Shown here: piece by piece, positions 15,883 to 24,418 of the stretch
How positions within the stretch are numbered: position 1 is the stretch's first letter
How the letters are laid out: every line of letters begins with the position of its first letter
DNA from: an uncultured Lachnospiraceae bacterium
Lineage (GTDB): Bacteria; Bacillota; Clostridia; Lachnospirales; Lachnospiraceae
NCBI GenBank assembly: GCA_910583615.1
Contig: CAJTXP010000013.1
Coordinates: 26,147-90,146, forward strand
Direction of reading: 5' to 3'
DNA: 64,000 nucleotides
Made by a program: the position numbers and the translations under genes
The notes under the pieces: generated by a model
What the model was told of the DNA's origin: nothing
Seen by the model: the letters and a program-made list of their open reading frames with translations, nothing else
The model's database searches: none

Positions 15883-16839
15883 TTATTTTACCTCATAGGC
15901 GCAGCTTTTGCCGGTGAGTATATCCACCGCGTTCTGTGCCGCCATGAGTCCCATTTTGCTGACGGCCTCCTTTGTGGCTGCTCCGGCATGTGGCGTCAGG
16001 ATGCAGTTGGGAAGCGTGCACAGCGGGCTGTCATAAGGAGGCTCCTGTATCGTGGCGTCCAGCGCGGCGCCGCGGATTTCCCCATTTTTCAATGCTTCAT
16101 AGAGGGCATCCTCGTCCACGATACCGCCCCGTGCGGTATTTACCAGGATCGCATCTTTTTTCATGGCCTTAAACTGCTCTGCACCGAACATGTTTTTTGT
16201 CTCGGGCGTCAGAGGGGAATGGATGGTGATGAAATCCGATTCCCGGATCAGCGTCTCCAGATCTACATATTCTGCGCCGCATTCCTTTTTGAAGTTTTCG
16301 TCCTGATACTGATCATAACACAGGATCCGCATGTTGAACCCGGTGCAGCGTTTTGCCACGCCTTTTCCGATCCTTCCGGCGCCGACGACGCCCAGGGTTT
16401 TGCCCCACATCTCCACGCCGGACGGACGCGTCTGGTTTTTATTCTTGATGCCGTTGTCCATGACAACGATATTTCTGGCACAGTCCAGCATTAATGTCAT
16501 GGCGAGGTCGGCGACAGAGTCGCCGTTTGCCCCCGGCGTGACGGTGACCGCTACATGATGGTCTGCTGCTGCGCTTAAGTCCACCCTGTCATATCCTACG
16601 CCGTAGCGGGAGATGACTTTGAGGTTTTTCGCAGATTCGATCAGCTCCCGGTCGTAATCCTCCAGGCCGGCGATGACCGCGTCTGCATACGGGAGCGCCT
16701 GCTTCAGCTGCTCCGGGACCGGTCCGTCCTTTGCTTCCAGCTTCTTTACTTCACAGTCATTTTCATGTAATAAATTTACCGCCAGATCATCTACGGTTCC
16801 GAAGGAACGGGCGGTGACCAGTACTTTATATTTTGCCAT
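15883..16839 (-). CDS. D-isomer-specific 2-hydroxyacid dehydrogenase (phosphoglycerate dehydrogenase-like)
   Basis: This 318-residue NAD-dependent enzyme carries the Rossmann motif GVVGAGRIGKG (150-160). The catalytic triad of the family is present as R237 (NTARGG), E266 (QEPP) and H284 (TPHAGA). There is no C-terminal ACT domain, so it is not a full regulated SerA. It is the last gene of a four-gene minus-strand operon with a sugar-isomerase cupin and a lactonase-like protein, so it more likely reduces or oxidises a 2-keto/2-hydroxy sugar acid than makes serine. The start at 16839 has AGAGGG upstream. Confidence 0.87.
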   Translation of the reverse strand: MAKYKVLVTARSFGTVDDLAVNLLHENDCEVKKLEAKDGPVPEQLKQALPYADAVIAGLEDYDRELIESAKNLKVISRYGVGYDRVDLSAAADHHVAVTVTPGANGDSVADLAMTLMLDCARNIVVMDNGIKNKNQTRPSGVEMWGKTLGVVGAGRIGKGVAKRCTGFNMRILCYDQYQDENFKKECGAEYVDLETLIRESDFITIHSPLTPETKNMFGAEQFKAMKKDAILVNTARGGIVDEDALYEALKNGEIRGAALDATIQEPPYDSPLCTLPNCILTPHAGAATKEAVSKMGLMAAQNAVDILTGKSCAYEVK

Positions 16840-16927
16840 AATACCCTCTTTTTCTTCAGCGCCGGCACAGCATATGTACGCCGGTTCTGCCGTCCGGCAT
16901 CTGAGCCTTTTTTATTGCAAATACAGA

Positions 16928-17530
16928 TTATTTCCAGTTTGGATTGTCAACGACCGTCGGTTTGCCGTTTTGTTCCACCAGCAGCTTCCGGTAACCTTTG
17001 GTCTCGATGGTTCCGTAGTCATGACCCGCATCTGCGCGGAAAACAAAAAACGTGACCAGCTGTTCTGTGTCGCTTACATTGATGCTGCGGTGTGCATACC
17101 GTTTTGGCACATAGACTGCTTTTCCGGCCGTCAGCTCCAGCGCCAGCCAGTCTCCTTCCGGATTTTCCATCATCATGTATCCATGTCCTTTCAGGCAGTA
17201 ATAGATCTCTCCCGTATCAAGGATGGTATGAAAATGCCCTTTGGTAAAATAATATTCGTCTCCGACTTTTCCGGGATTCAGGATGGAACAGCCAAAAGCA
17301 AAATCCCCGTCCGTCTCCGGCGCCGGCATGGAATGGAATTCATAGACCAGCGGGTCGCCTTCCTTCAACTTTTCTTCATAAGCCTTCTGGTCTGCAAACA
17401 TTCCGTTCATCTGTCCCAGATAACGCTTTCCCGTATCCAGCATCTTTGACAGTCCCGTTTCCAGATTAAAATCAATTACAAATCCCCTGTCAAAATCCAT
17501 CTGTTTTTCTGATTCATTAAAATGCGCCAT
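16928..17530 (-). CDS. Cupin-type (archaeal-like) glucose-6-phosphate isomerase
   Basis: This 200-residue single-domain cupin is related to the metal-dependent phosphoglucose isomerase of Pyrococcus. The ligands H99, H101, E108 and H147 have exactly the spacing known for P. furiosus (H88, H90, E97, H136), and the signature TKGHFHT...EIYYCLKGHG is complete. It would interconvert an aldose-6-phosphate and a ketose-6-phosphate, or a similar sugar phosphate. A second, non-homologous PGI is unusual in a Clostridium-type genome, and the operon context suggests a dedicated catabolic role. The ATG has GGAGGAAATCAT upstream. It lies 76 bp from the dehydrogenase-like gene before it. Confidence 0.87.
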   Translation of the reverse strand: MAHFNESEKQMDFDRGFVIDFNLETGLSKMLDTGKRYLGQMNGMFADQKAYEEKLKEGDPLVYEFHSMPAPETDGDFAFGCSILNPGKVGDEYYFTKGHFHTILDTGEIYYCLKGHGYMMMENPEGDWLALELTAGKAVYVPKRYAHRSINVSDTEQLVTFFVFRADAGHDYGTIETKGYRKLLVEQNGKPTVVDNPNWK

Positions 17531-17606
17531 ATGATTTCCTCCTGTCAGGCGTTAACCTGATATTTTTGTGTTTTCCTGTGTTTTTGCGGGGGCGGCAGCC
17601 GGCCTG

Positions 17607-18557
17607 TCACCGGTTGTTGAACTTTGCCGCGATCCGGTCCATCTCTTTCAGGCGCTCTCCCAGGATCTCCTGATGAAAGACTTCTGCAATCACCTGCGTC
17701 CATCCATAGATAAAATACATCCATCCATCGTTAATGGTCAGATTGCGTTCCTTCGCCTGCGCTTCCGCCTGATGCTGAAACAGAAGATCGCCCCGGTAGT
17801 TGATTTCCCAGACCAGCGCGTCCTCCGGAAAGACAGCGGCATCCGAGAGCGGCGATCCGGGACGGTCCTTTCCAAGGCCTGTCGCGTTGATAATCAGGCT
17901 GCCGCGTCCCATCTTTGCCAAAACCGCATCATTATCCGTGCTTTCAGGCGACAGGTAATATTCGGTCGGGATGCCTGCCGGATTCATCCTGCTGTTGATC
18001 TCCCGGATCGCATTGAGACGGGGTTCGCTGCGGTTGGAGACGACGATTTTTGCAGGATCATTGCCCTTGCCTGCATTTCGCATATAATATGAACACATGG
18101 AGATGGCGCTGCCGCCTGCTCCGATGATCAGGACGCCTGCATCCGGATGTTCCTTCCAGTAATTTTCCGGGACAAATTCTTCCATTGCCATGCCGCAGGT
18201 AATGGGATCTTTGGCATGTCCGCACAGTTTTCCGTCCAGCTTGGAGATGGAAGACATTTCTTCAAACTGGACGGCATATGGATCCAGATAGTCAAACAGG
18301 TCTTTTGCAGCGGCGTAGATGTCCAGTTTGTGAGTGGTGACGAGAGCGCCCATGGACAGCGGGTCATTCTTAATAAAGGAGACCACTTCCCGGTATATTT
18401 CCGGTTTCTCGTGAATGGCGATATCGATTCCCTTCATGACGGTGTTTTTGAGGCCAAGCGCCTGCGCCCATTCCGGAAAGACCTTCATGATGGAGGATGC
18501 TCCGGTAGTTACGCCGATAAAATACATGGTTGGCTGTGTTGCTTTTTCGAGTTTCAT
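17607..18557 (-). CDS. Shikimate dehydrogenase-like oxidoreductase
   Basis: This 316-residue protein has the AroE-family architecture: an N-terminal substrate domain with catalytic Lys K77 (TTHKLD), D117 in the CGHAKDP loop, and the NAD(P) motif GAGGSA (146-151) followed by SNRSEPR. The substrate segment differs from true AroE (no SxS at the N-terminus, TTH in place of the usual NVT-P-K). With a lactonase-like protein, a sugar isomerase and a hydroxyacid dehydrogenase around it, a cyclic polyol, quinate-like or sugar-acid substrate is more likely than shikimate. The ATG at 18557 has AGAAAGGAGT upstream; the longer frame to 18701 runs into the previous gene. Confidence 0.82.
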   Translation of the reverse strand: MKLEKATQPTMYFIGVTTGASSIMKVFPEWAQALGLKNTVMKGIDIAIHEKPEIYREVVSFIKNDPLSMGALVTTHKLDIYAAAKDLFDYLDPYAVQFEEMSSISKLDGKLCGHAKDPITCGMAMEEFVPENYWKEHPDAGVLIIGAGGSAISMCSYYMRNAGKGNDPAKIVVSNRSEPRLNAIREINSRMNPAGIPTEYYLSPESTDNDAVLAKMGRGSLIINATGLGKDRPGSPLSDAAVFPEDALVWEINYRGDLLFQHQAEAQAKERNLTINDGWMYFIYGWTQVIAEVFHQEILGERLKEMDRIAAKFNNR

Positions 18558-18693
18558 TTGTGATACTCCTTTCTGATTAAAAGTTCCGGTGCAGCCCGCG
18601 CGCCGCACCGGAGGGAGATCCCTGCGTGCCCGCAGGGCGTCCGCTCCGTGATCTGTGCGGTGCACGGGCTTTCGCTGACAAAAGTTCCGCTGC

Positions 18694-19629
18694 CTACGCA
18701 AAATCCAGCAGTTTCCCGGCGTTGCTGCTGCACATCTGCCGGATCTCCCCGTCGGTAAAACCGTGCGCCTTCAGCTGCGGGATAAACGTTGTCCGTATAT
18801 AATCAAGTCCCATATCCTCTGCGTAGTAGGATCTGAGCCGTTGATTCGTGGTGTCCAGACTCAGGACGATCTGTCCAAGGAGCCCTTCCTGCTTCATGAA
18901 CAGGAGCAGATCCAGCTCCTCCTGTTCCGATATGTATTTGTAACGGCGGATGCTGTCGTAGCACAGGAAGCATCCGGTGGAGAGCACTTCTTTGTGAAAG
19001 GCCAGGTCGTAGTGAGTGCGGTCCAGATGGCAGATCAGGAGCCGTTCGGGGGCGACGCCCCGATCCTGAAACCACCGGATCAGCCCCGGAATGTCGTTGC
19101 CCTTTTCCGTGTGGATCATGACGGGAGCGCCGGTCTGTACGGCGGCGTGGGCCACGGCCTCGAAAAGTTTCCGGTAGACCGGGTCCGTCTGCCAGCCGCC
19201 GTCCGCGGCGGCTTTGAGCATCCCCGCCCGGTAAAGGGAGGACGCCTGGCCGGAATCGTTGCTCCCTTCTGTGACCTCGCGGATATAGAGGTCCGCAAGC
19301 TTCTCCTCCGGCCAGGACAATAACAGTAAATTATCGAAAAATTCTTTTTTGTGAAAGCCTGCGACGGCTACGATATGTACGCCGCTTTCCCGGGAAAGCG
19401 CGGCCAGTTCCGGCAGGCTGCGCCCGCATCCGGTGGGCTGCGCGTCTACGATCAGGCCTCCGCCGGCCCGACGGTAATCCTTCAGCTCCTTCAGGGAGCG
19501 ATCGTGGTCATCCATGCACAGGGCGGGATTGACCGCATAAGAAGCGCCACGGTCCAGCCAGATGTGCTCGTGGCACTGGGCATGGTCGATCCCTGCGGAG
19601 AGAATATCCTTTTGTACAGTACGTATCAT
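18694..19629 (-). CDS. Phosphotriesterase (PHP)-family metal-dependent hydrolase, probable lactonase
   Basis: This 311-residue amidohydrolase-superfamily protein shows the complete binuclear metal site: H20-x-H22, K139 (RAGMLKAA, the carboxylated lysine position), H173 (MIHTEKG), H201 (ICHLDRT) and D259 (LSLDTTN). Members of this COG1735 group hydrolyse sugar lactones and phosphofuranose lactones as well as unknown esters. It is the first gene of the operon, so the pathway may start from or pass through a lactone. The start is an ATG with GGAGAAAGATC upstream. The leader is about 90 nt from a strong promoter. Confidence 0.86.
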   Translation of the reverse strand: MIRTVQKDILSAGIDHAQCHEHIWLDRGASYAVNPALCMDDHDRSLKELKDYRRAGGGLIVDAQPTGCGRSLPELAALSRESGVHIVAVAGFHKKEFFDNLLLLSWPEEKLADLYIREVTEGSNDSGQASSLYRAGMLKAAADGGWQTDPVYRKLFEAVAHAAVQTGAPVMIHTEKGNDIPGLIRWFQDRGVAPERLLICHLDRTHYDLAFHKEVLSTGCFLCYDSIRRYKYISEQEELDLLLFMKQEGLLGQIVLSLDTTNQRLRSYYAEDMGLDYIRTTFIPQLKAHGFTDGEIRQMCSSNAGKLLDFA

Positions 19630-19678
19630 GATCTTTCTCCATAAATATATAAATGATAAAAACGATACTTAAATACAT

Positions 19679-19750
19679 AATAACGTTATTTTGAAATAAA
19701 AACATAATTATCTTTTGGGAAATCATAGCACGGGAAAGAAATGTTGTCAA
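19679..19750 (-). promoter_or_regulatory. Strong promoter of the four-enzyme operon, with palindrome in the leader
   Basis: On the minus strand, consensus -35 TTGACA (19745-19750), a 17-nt spacer and -10 TATGAT (19722-19727) form a clear promoter. In the leader lies a perfect 12-bp palindrome, AATAACGTTATT (19679-19690), a possible operator. The rest of the 19630-19958 gap is AT-rich; the toxin-antitoxin leader is on the plus side and no further gene is seen. Confidence 0.65.
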
Positions 19751-19958
19751 CTGGTTTTTTAAAGGATATATGGCAGCTCTTGATTTTGCAGGATTAAATT
19801 CCATACTTTTATCAATTTTTTGTTGTTTTCAGGTGATATTTTGTTTATACTTTATTATGATCTGAGAAAGTCAAATGTGATAATTTCATCATCAAAGAGT
19901 GAAAGCAAACAGTTGCATTCTACATTCCCTGAATTATAAAAGAAAGGAAACTAATATT

Positions 19959-20201
19959 ATGAGTTATCAGGAAATAGCCAAAAGTATGATTGACCGCCTG
20001 CCGGAGGATAAAATGATTTTTGTTATAAATATGCTGGAGGGGCTTGGTGAGATGTCCGGGCTCGATTTATACCCGGATTTTAAACCAAATGCAACAACAA
20101 CAGCAGCGATGGCAGAAACTGATGAAATGATAAGGACAGGGAGCGGGCAGCATTTTGAAGGGTCAACAGAAGAATTATTCTCCCGGATTTTGGAGGAATA
20201 G
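19959..20201 (+). CDS. Antitoxin of a YafQ-type toxin-antitoxin pair
   Basis: This 80-residue acidic protein has a helical N-terminal half (MIDRLPEDKMIFVINMLEGL) and a C-terminal tail (AETDEMIRTG ... STEELFSRILEE) of the kind that wraps a RelE-fold toxin. The next gene, 3 bp downstream, encodes the toxin, the usual antitoxin-first order. The ATG at 19959 has AAAGGAAAC upstream; an upstream in-frame ATG at 19899 lacks a ribosome site. It probably also binds its own promoter as a co-repressor. Confidence 0.78.
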   Translation: MSYQEIAKSMIDRLPEDKMIFVINMLEGLGEMSGLDLYPDFKPNATTTAAMAETDEMIRTGSGQHFEGSTEELFSRILEE

Positions 20202-20204
20202 CAT

Positions 20205-20477
20205 TTGTTAAAAGTCAACTTGACATCACAATTCAAAAGAGATTTAAAGTTGTGTAAAAAGCGCAGTTACAATATCAATCTGCTGAATGCTGTTGTCAAC
20301 ACATTACGTATACCGGCGGCACTTCCGCTGAAAAATAAAGACCACGCACTGAAGGGAAATTATATTGGGCGGCGGGAGTGCCATATTTCTCCGGACTGGC
20401 TGCTGATCTACCGAATAGATGGAAACGAACTGTATCTTGACCGTACAGGTACTCATGCTGATTTATTTGGCATGTAA
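20205..20477 (+). CDS. YafQ-family mRNA interferase toxin (RelE superfamily)
   Basis: This 90-residue basic protein matches the YafQ pattern: DHALKGNYIG, then ECHISPDWLLIYRID, then a closing RTGTHADLFGM containing the late His used in ribosome-dependent mRNA cleavage. Translation starts at TTG (20205) with GGAGG 8 nt upstream, 3 bp after the antitoxin stop. Both genes appear intact, so the pair should be functional. Such modules move readily between genomes, but no mobile-element borders are visible. Confidence 0.85.
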   Translation: MLKVNLTSQFKRDLKLCKKRSYNINLLNAVVNTLRIPAALPLKNKDHALKGNYIGRRECHISPDWLLIYRIDGNELYLDRTGTHADLFGM

Positions 20478-20517
20478 CATCACAGGCCTGCCGATGAGGG
20501 GGCATAAAACTTCCTGC

Positions 20518-20546
20518 TTGCATTTTTAACGGCCGTATTTTATAAT
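20518..20546 (+). promoter_or_regulatory. Probable promoter of the UTRA-type GntR gene
   Basis: -35 TTGCAT (20518-20523), a 17-nt spacer and a perfect -10 TATAAT (20541-20546) precede the gene at 20660 by about 110 bp. Confidence 0.5.
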
Positions 20547-20659
20547 CAATTCAGAGTAAAAGATACTGAAAATACAGAAACATAATTATCTATAGTGAGT
20601 TGTGCTGGAACGTGGGAGTTTGACGGAAAAGCATGGCATACGGCGGACAGGGGGATCTT

Positions 20660-21376
20660 ATGGCAAAAATACCTGCATATAAACAGATGTACGCAAGCCT
20701 GAAGAAAGATATTCAGGAAGGGAAGTATGTACCGGGATCTTTTCTGCCGACAGAGGCGGAGCTGGAGAGGATCTACGGAGTGAGCCGGACGACAGTTCGG
20801 CGTGCTGTTGGCATATTGACGAATGAGGGATACCTGATCGTGACGCAGGGACGTGGAACTCAGGTACAGGAGATCTCCACTTCTCAGCATCTGAACAAAA
20901 TCACTTCTTTTACAGAGACGCTGCGGCAGCGGGGATATCAGGTTAGTACGCAGGGACTGGATCTTCAAAAAGTACTGGCTCCAGACCATATCCGGGATGT
21001 GCTGTCTCTGAAAGAGGGTGAACTGGTCTACCATGTTCAGCGGGTCCAGTGTGCCGATGGCAGACCGGTCTGTATCATGGAAGATTATCTGGCAGCAGCC
21101 CAGGTTCCGGATTTTGCTTTGAAATCGAATGGGTGCGTGAGTATTTATGCCTGTCTTGAGGAGGAATACGGACTGTTTTTAAAAGATGCGGTGGAACGCA
21201 TCTCGGCAGTCGGCGCATCTTTTACCCAGTCTCAGATCCTCAGAATTCCGGTAGGAGCTCCGCTTCTGCACAGCAGACGGATTGCGAATGCAGAACATGG
21301 CGCGTTAGTCTATTCCTCTCTCTATGTGATCGCGGAACGGTATGAGTATGAGATTTATCAAGTAGGAAGGGCCTGA
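20660..21376 (+). CDS. GntR-family regulator with UTRA ligand-binding domain (HutC subfamily)
   Basis: This 238-residue regulator has an N-terminal winged helix (LPTEAELERIYGVSRTTVRRAV, then GRGTQV) and a C-terminal UTRA domain (from about residue 90) of the type that senses sugar phosphates, as in NagR/TreR. The ATG at 20660 has GGGGG 6 nt upstream; the ATG at 20633 lacks a ribosome site. Its targets are unknown. It lies between the toxin-antitoxin pair and the LacI-controlled sugar operon and may co-regulate the latter. Confidence 0.87.
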   Translation: MAKIPAYKQMYASLKKDIQEGKYVPGSFLPTEAELERIYGVSRTTVRRAVGILTNEGYLIVTQGRGTQVQEISTSQHLNKITSFTETLRQRGYQVSTQGLDLQKVLAPDHIRDVLSLKEGELVYHVQRVQCADGRPVCIMEDYLAAAQVPDFALKSNGCVSIYACLEEEYGLFLKDAVERISAVGASFTQSQILRIPVGAPLLHSRRIANAEHGALVYSSLYVIAERYEYEIYQVGRA

Positions 21377-21402
21377 TTTGGTTTGCTGTTGATATATAAA
21401 GC

Positions 21403-21416
21403 GAAACCGGTTACAT
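21403..21416 (+). promoter_or_regulatory. LacI-type operator upstream of the lacI-like gene
   Basis: GAAACCGGTTACAT contains the core AACCGGTT (21405-21412). It is identical in its centre to three further sites around the LacI gene and the sugar operon. Confidence 0.65.
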
Positions 21417-21511
21417 ACATGTTTTTGGAATCGGAACATTCGAATTGTTGTGAATAGTACATAAAAAAATGGATACAAAATATACATGATTTACAAAATG
21501 ACAAAAAAGTA

Positions 21512-21565
21512 TTGACAACCAGACAGTTTGACGATATAGTGAAGTCACAAGAAAGGAAACCGGTT
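21512..21565 (+). promoter_or_regulatory. Promoter of the LacI regulator with overlapping operator
   Basis: Consensus -35 TTGACA (21512-21517), a 17-nt spacer and -10 TATAGT (21535-21540) form a strong promoter. A second AACCGGTT core (21558-21565) lies between the ribosome site and the ATG. A bound repressor would block both elongation and translation initiation, so the gene is probably autoregulated. Confidence 0.75.
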
Positions 21566-21569
21566 ACAC

Positions 21570-22598
21570 ATGACAGGAAAGGGTAAGACGATCAAAGACA
21601 TTGCTGAGATGGCTGGCGTATCTAAAGCGACGGTATCGCGGGTGATGAATAACAGCGGATATGTGGCGGCGGAGACAAGAACAAAGATTGAGAATCTTAT
21701 GAAGGAATACGATTATATGCCCTCTGCACTTGCCGTGAACCTTTCCAGACAGGAGACGAGTACCATCGGGGTTGTGGTACCCGAGATTGGAAACACGTTT
21801 TACGCAGATATACTCCATGGTGTGACACAGGTGGCGGACGAACTGGATCTGTCGCTGGTCCTTTTCGATACGCAGGACAGCCTGGAGCGGGAGAGAAGAG
21901 CTTTTCGGGTACTCCAGCAGCAGAAAGTACGGGGGATTATCCTTGGCCCGTCGATCAACTATCCGGAGACCAGGGAAGGAAGAGCCCTTCTTGAGACATT
22001 GAAACGGTTATCGGTTCCCATTGTGATCGTTGACCGTGATTTTGAAAACATGCCGTGGGATGCGGTTTTGTATGAAAATTATCAGAGTTCCTATCAGGCG
22101 GCGCTGGAGCTGTATAAAGCAGGAAATCAGAGAATGGCGGTTATCACCGGAGATATGACATTGAAGATCGGGCGGGAGCGGCTGGAAGGTTTCCTGAAAG
22201 GAGTGGAGGACTGCGGGCTTAAGGTTCAGCCGGAAGATATTTATTACGGGAATTTCACGATGAATCGGTCCTATGAACTTTCCATGGAACTGTTATCCCA
22301 GTCAGAGTTGCCAGATGCGGTCTATACAAGCAACAACGACACGTCTCTTGGATTTCTGAAAGCGGTCAATGAAAAGGGCATCCGAATCGGCAGGGATATT
22401 GCGGTCATGGGAAATGACCGGATCGCCACGCTGGATATCCTGGGGATCGCATTCAGCTGCGTGTATCGTGATACGTATGAGATGGGACGTATGGCAATCC
22501 GGCTTCTGCAGGAACGGATTGATCATCCGCAGAAATCAAGAAGTATTTACATGATTCCTTATGCGGTGAAATTGAAAGGTTCTGAGAGAAAGAAGTAA
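21570..22598 (+). CDS. LacI-family transcriptional regulator of the rare-sugar operon
   Basis: This 342-residue repressor has the N-terminal LacI helix-turn-helix (TIKDIAEMAGVSKATVSRVM) and a periplasmic-binding-protein-like sensor domain from about residue 60. Four AACCGGTT operators lie nearby: two before its own gene and two before the following operon. This makes both autoregulation and local repression likely. The effector is presumably the sugar imported by the adjacent ABC system. The ATG is at 21570. Confidence 0.92.
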   Translation: MTGKGKTIKDIAEMAGVSKATVSRVMNNSGYVAAETRTKIENLMKEYDYMPSALAVNLSRQETSTIGVVVPEIGNTFYADILHGVTQVADELDLSLVLFDTQDSLERERRAFRVLQQQKVRGIILGPSINYPETREGRALLETLKRLSVPIVIVDRDFENMPWDAVLYENYQSSYQAALELYKAGNQRMAVITGDMTLKIGRERLEGFLKGVEDCGLKVQPEDIYYGNFTMNRSYELSMELLSQSELPDAVYTSNNDTSLGFLKAVNEKGIRIGRDIAVMGNDRIATLDILGIAFSCVYRDTYEMGRMAIRLLQERIDHPQKSRSIYMIPYAVKLKGSERKK

Positions 22599-22609
22599 AC
22601 AGCTTCTTT

Positions 22610-22633
22610 TTACCGGTAATGTAACCGGTTACA
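22610..22633 (+). promoter_or_regulatory. Upstream LacI operator of the rare-sugar operon
   Basis: TGTAACCGGTTACA (22620-22633) is a perfect 14-bp palindrome. Immediately before it is the shorter palindrome TTACCGGTAA (22610-22619). With the second operator at 22687 it could support looping. It also fits the CcpA cre consensus, so catabolite control cannot be excluded. Confidence 0.72.
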
Positions 22634-22672
22634 TAAAAAAGTGGAAAATTATGGGAAATGAATATAGTTTAA

Positions 22673-22706
22673 TATAATAATATTGGTTATGTAACCGGTT
22701 ACATAA
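22673..22706 (+). promoter_or_regulatory. -10 element and 20-bp operator of the rare-sugar operon
   Basis: A perfect -10 TATAAT (22673-22678) is followed at the start point by the perfect 20-bp palindrome TTATGTAACCGGTTACATAA (22687-22706). The -35 is weak, which fits a promoter that needs help or is only moderately strong. A repressor here would block polymerase directly. Confidence 0.78.
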
Positions 22707-22849
22707 TAAAGCGTAAAAATTTGATTTTTGAAAGAAACCGGATTGAGAAAAGGGGAGGTGAAAAAAGAGACGTACGGCGGCCGGTTATCTATAAAGTAAC
22801 TATAAGAATGCACCGGAAAAAGGTGCGGCAGACAATGGAGGTAAAAGAC

Positions 22850-23230
22850 ATGTTTGTGAAGGGACTGTCCCATATCGGAATCCCTACCAGGAATCTGGAG
22901 GAATCCCTGGAGTTTTATAAGGGCCTTGGATTTGAAGTGTCTGGTATGGGAAACGAGGGAAAGAAGGATGCGGTTGCATTCGTAGAACAGCAGGGCGTGG
23001 TAATCGAACTGTATCTCTCCGATGAAAAACAGGACGTCACGGGAGTGGTCGATCACGTTGCGCTTGACGTGGACGACATCGAAGGAGCTTACCTTTGGGC
23101 CAGGGAGAAAGGCTATAAAATCATTACGCCGGGAATCGTATGCGTTCCGGATTTCCTGGGAAAAGGAACCAGTTATTTTATGATTGAAGGATGCAATCAC
23201 GAGAGGATTGAATTCAATAAAATGTCTTAA
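22850..23230 (+). CDS. VOC-family protein heading the rare-sugar operon
   Basis: This 126-residue protein has the four VOC metal ligands in place (H8, E53, H69, E121) and the repeat motif SHIGIPTRNLEESLEFYKGLGFE. It is related to the protein at 15427-15822. As first gene of a LacI-controlled sugar operon it may isomerise an acyclic sugar intermediate or detoxify a dicarbonyl product; neither is proven. The start at 22850 has GGAGG 8 nt upstream, unlike the longer frame from 22721. The binding-protein gene follows after 19 bp. Confidence 0.82.
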   Translation: MFVKGLSHIGIPTRNLEESLEFYKGLGFEVSGMGNEGKKDAVAFVEQQGVVIELYLSDEKQDVTGVVDHVALDVDDIEGAYLWAREKGYKIITPGIVCVPDFLGKGTSYFMIEGCNHERIEFNKMS

Positions 23231-23249
23231 AAAGAAAAGGAGATTCAAA

Positions 23250-24401
23250 ATGAAAAAGAGATTAGTAAGTATTATGTTGACAGCGGCGATCTGCGTGAGC
23301 AGTCTTGCAGGGTGCGGTTCCAAACCGCAGGAAACGACAGCCCCGGCTCCGGATGCGGCAACAGAGGCTCCGGCGGCGGAGACGGGCGGCGATGACGCAG
23401 AAGCTCCGGCGGCATCCGGAGATAAACTGACGGTAGCAGTCAGCATCCGTTCCATGTCCAGCGAGTATCATATGCAGTATGTGGCGGGCGCGCAGGCGTT
23501 CATAGATTCGCTTCCGGAAGGAACGGCAGAGCTTCAGGTGCTTCCGTGCGAGTCCAACGATGACAAGCAGATCAATGATATCAAGGCGCTGATTGCCAGC
23601 AAGGGTGACAATATGATTCTGTTCGTGGACCCGAACAATGCGCCGAACATCACTTCCATTGCAGAACTCTGTGAAGAGGCAGGCGTTTACTGGGTAAGCG
23701 CATGGAACACTCCCGAGGGAATCAATCCCATGAGTTATAAATACTGGGTCGCTCATCAGGCATGCGACGGCGTGCAGCAGGGCTATGATCTGGCAGTGAA
23801 CATCTTCGACCGGTTCGAAGAACCTGGTAAAGGAAAGATCCTCGTTCTGGAGGGCATGCTGGCAAATACGGCGAACGTAGAGCGAATGGAAGGCCTTAAT
23901 AAAGCGCTGGAAGAGTATCCGGACATTGAAGTGCTGGATGATCAGGCAGGCGACTGGGATACGAAGAAGGCGCTGTCCATAACCGAGACATGGCTGGCAA
24001 AATATGATGACATTGACGGAATCTGGTGCGCAAGCGATGATATGGCGCTGGGTGTTGTGCAGGCGCTGAAGGCAAAAGGTCTGGATAAGCAGGTGCTGGT
24101 AACCGGCAATGACGGAACTACCGACGCGGTAAATGCGGTAGAGAGCGGAGAGATTACCGTAACAATCGCAAACAACGGATGGCTTCAGGGCGGATACGGC
24201 GTTGCTTATGCATATGCGGCAAAGACCGGCAAGCTTGATCCTTCTTCCATGAAACCGGAAGAGAGAATGTTCTATACCAACGGTATCGTAATCACAGGAG
24301 ACAATGTTGCTGATTATAAGAAAGAGTATGTTGACTCTACGCCGGTGTATGACTATGAGGATCTGTCCTTCCCGGTAGCGCGTCCGATGGATGTGAAATA
24401 A
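23250..24401 (+). CDS. Sugar ABC transporter substrate-binding lipoprotein (ribose/allose type)
   Basis: This 383-residue binding protein belongs to the periplasmic-binding-protein type 1 (RbsB/AlsB-like) group. The lipobox is LAGC with the lipid-attached Cys at 22, followed by an A/E/P-rich linker to about residue 60. Two lobes follow, with the typical IWCASDDMALGVVQALK segment. The start at 23250 has AAAGGAGATTC upstream. A stable stem-loop lies in the 80 bp before the permease. The substrate is predicted to be a pentose, hexose or ketose from the kinase and epimerase in the operon. Confidence 0.9.
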   Translation: MKKRLVSIMLTAAICVSSLAGCGSKPQETTAPAPDAATEAPAAETGGDDAEAPAASGDKLTVAVSIRSMSSEYHMQYVAGAQAFIDSLPEGTAELQVLPCESNDDKQINDIKALIASKGDNMILFVDPNNAPNITSIAELCEEAGVYWVSAWNTPEGINPMSYKYWVAHQACDGVQQGYDLAVNIFDRFEEPGKGKILVLEGMLANTANVERMEGLNKALEEYPDIEVLDDQAGDWDTKKALSITETWLAKYDDIDGIWCASDDMALGVVQALKAKGLDKQVLVTGNDGTTDAVNAVESGEITVTIANNGWLQGGYGVAYAYAAKTGKLDPSSMKPEERMFYTNGIVITGDNVADYKKEYVDSTPVYDYEDLSFPVARPMDVK

Positions 24402-24418
24402 ATAACAATACTTGAAAA

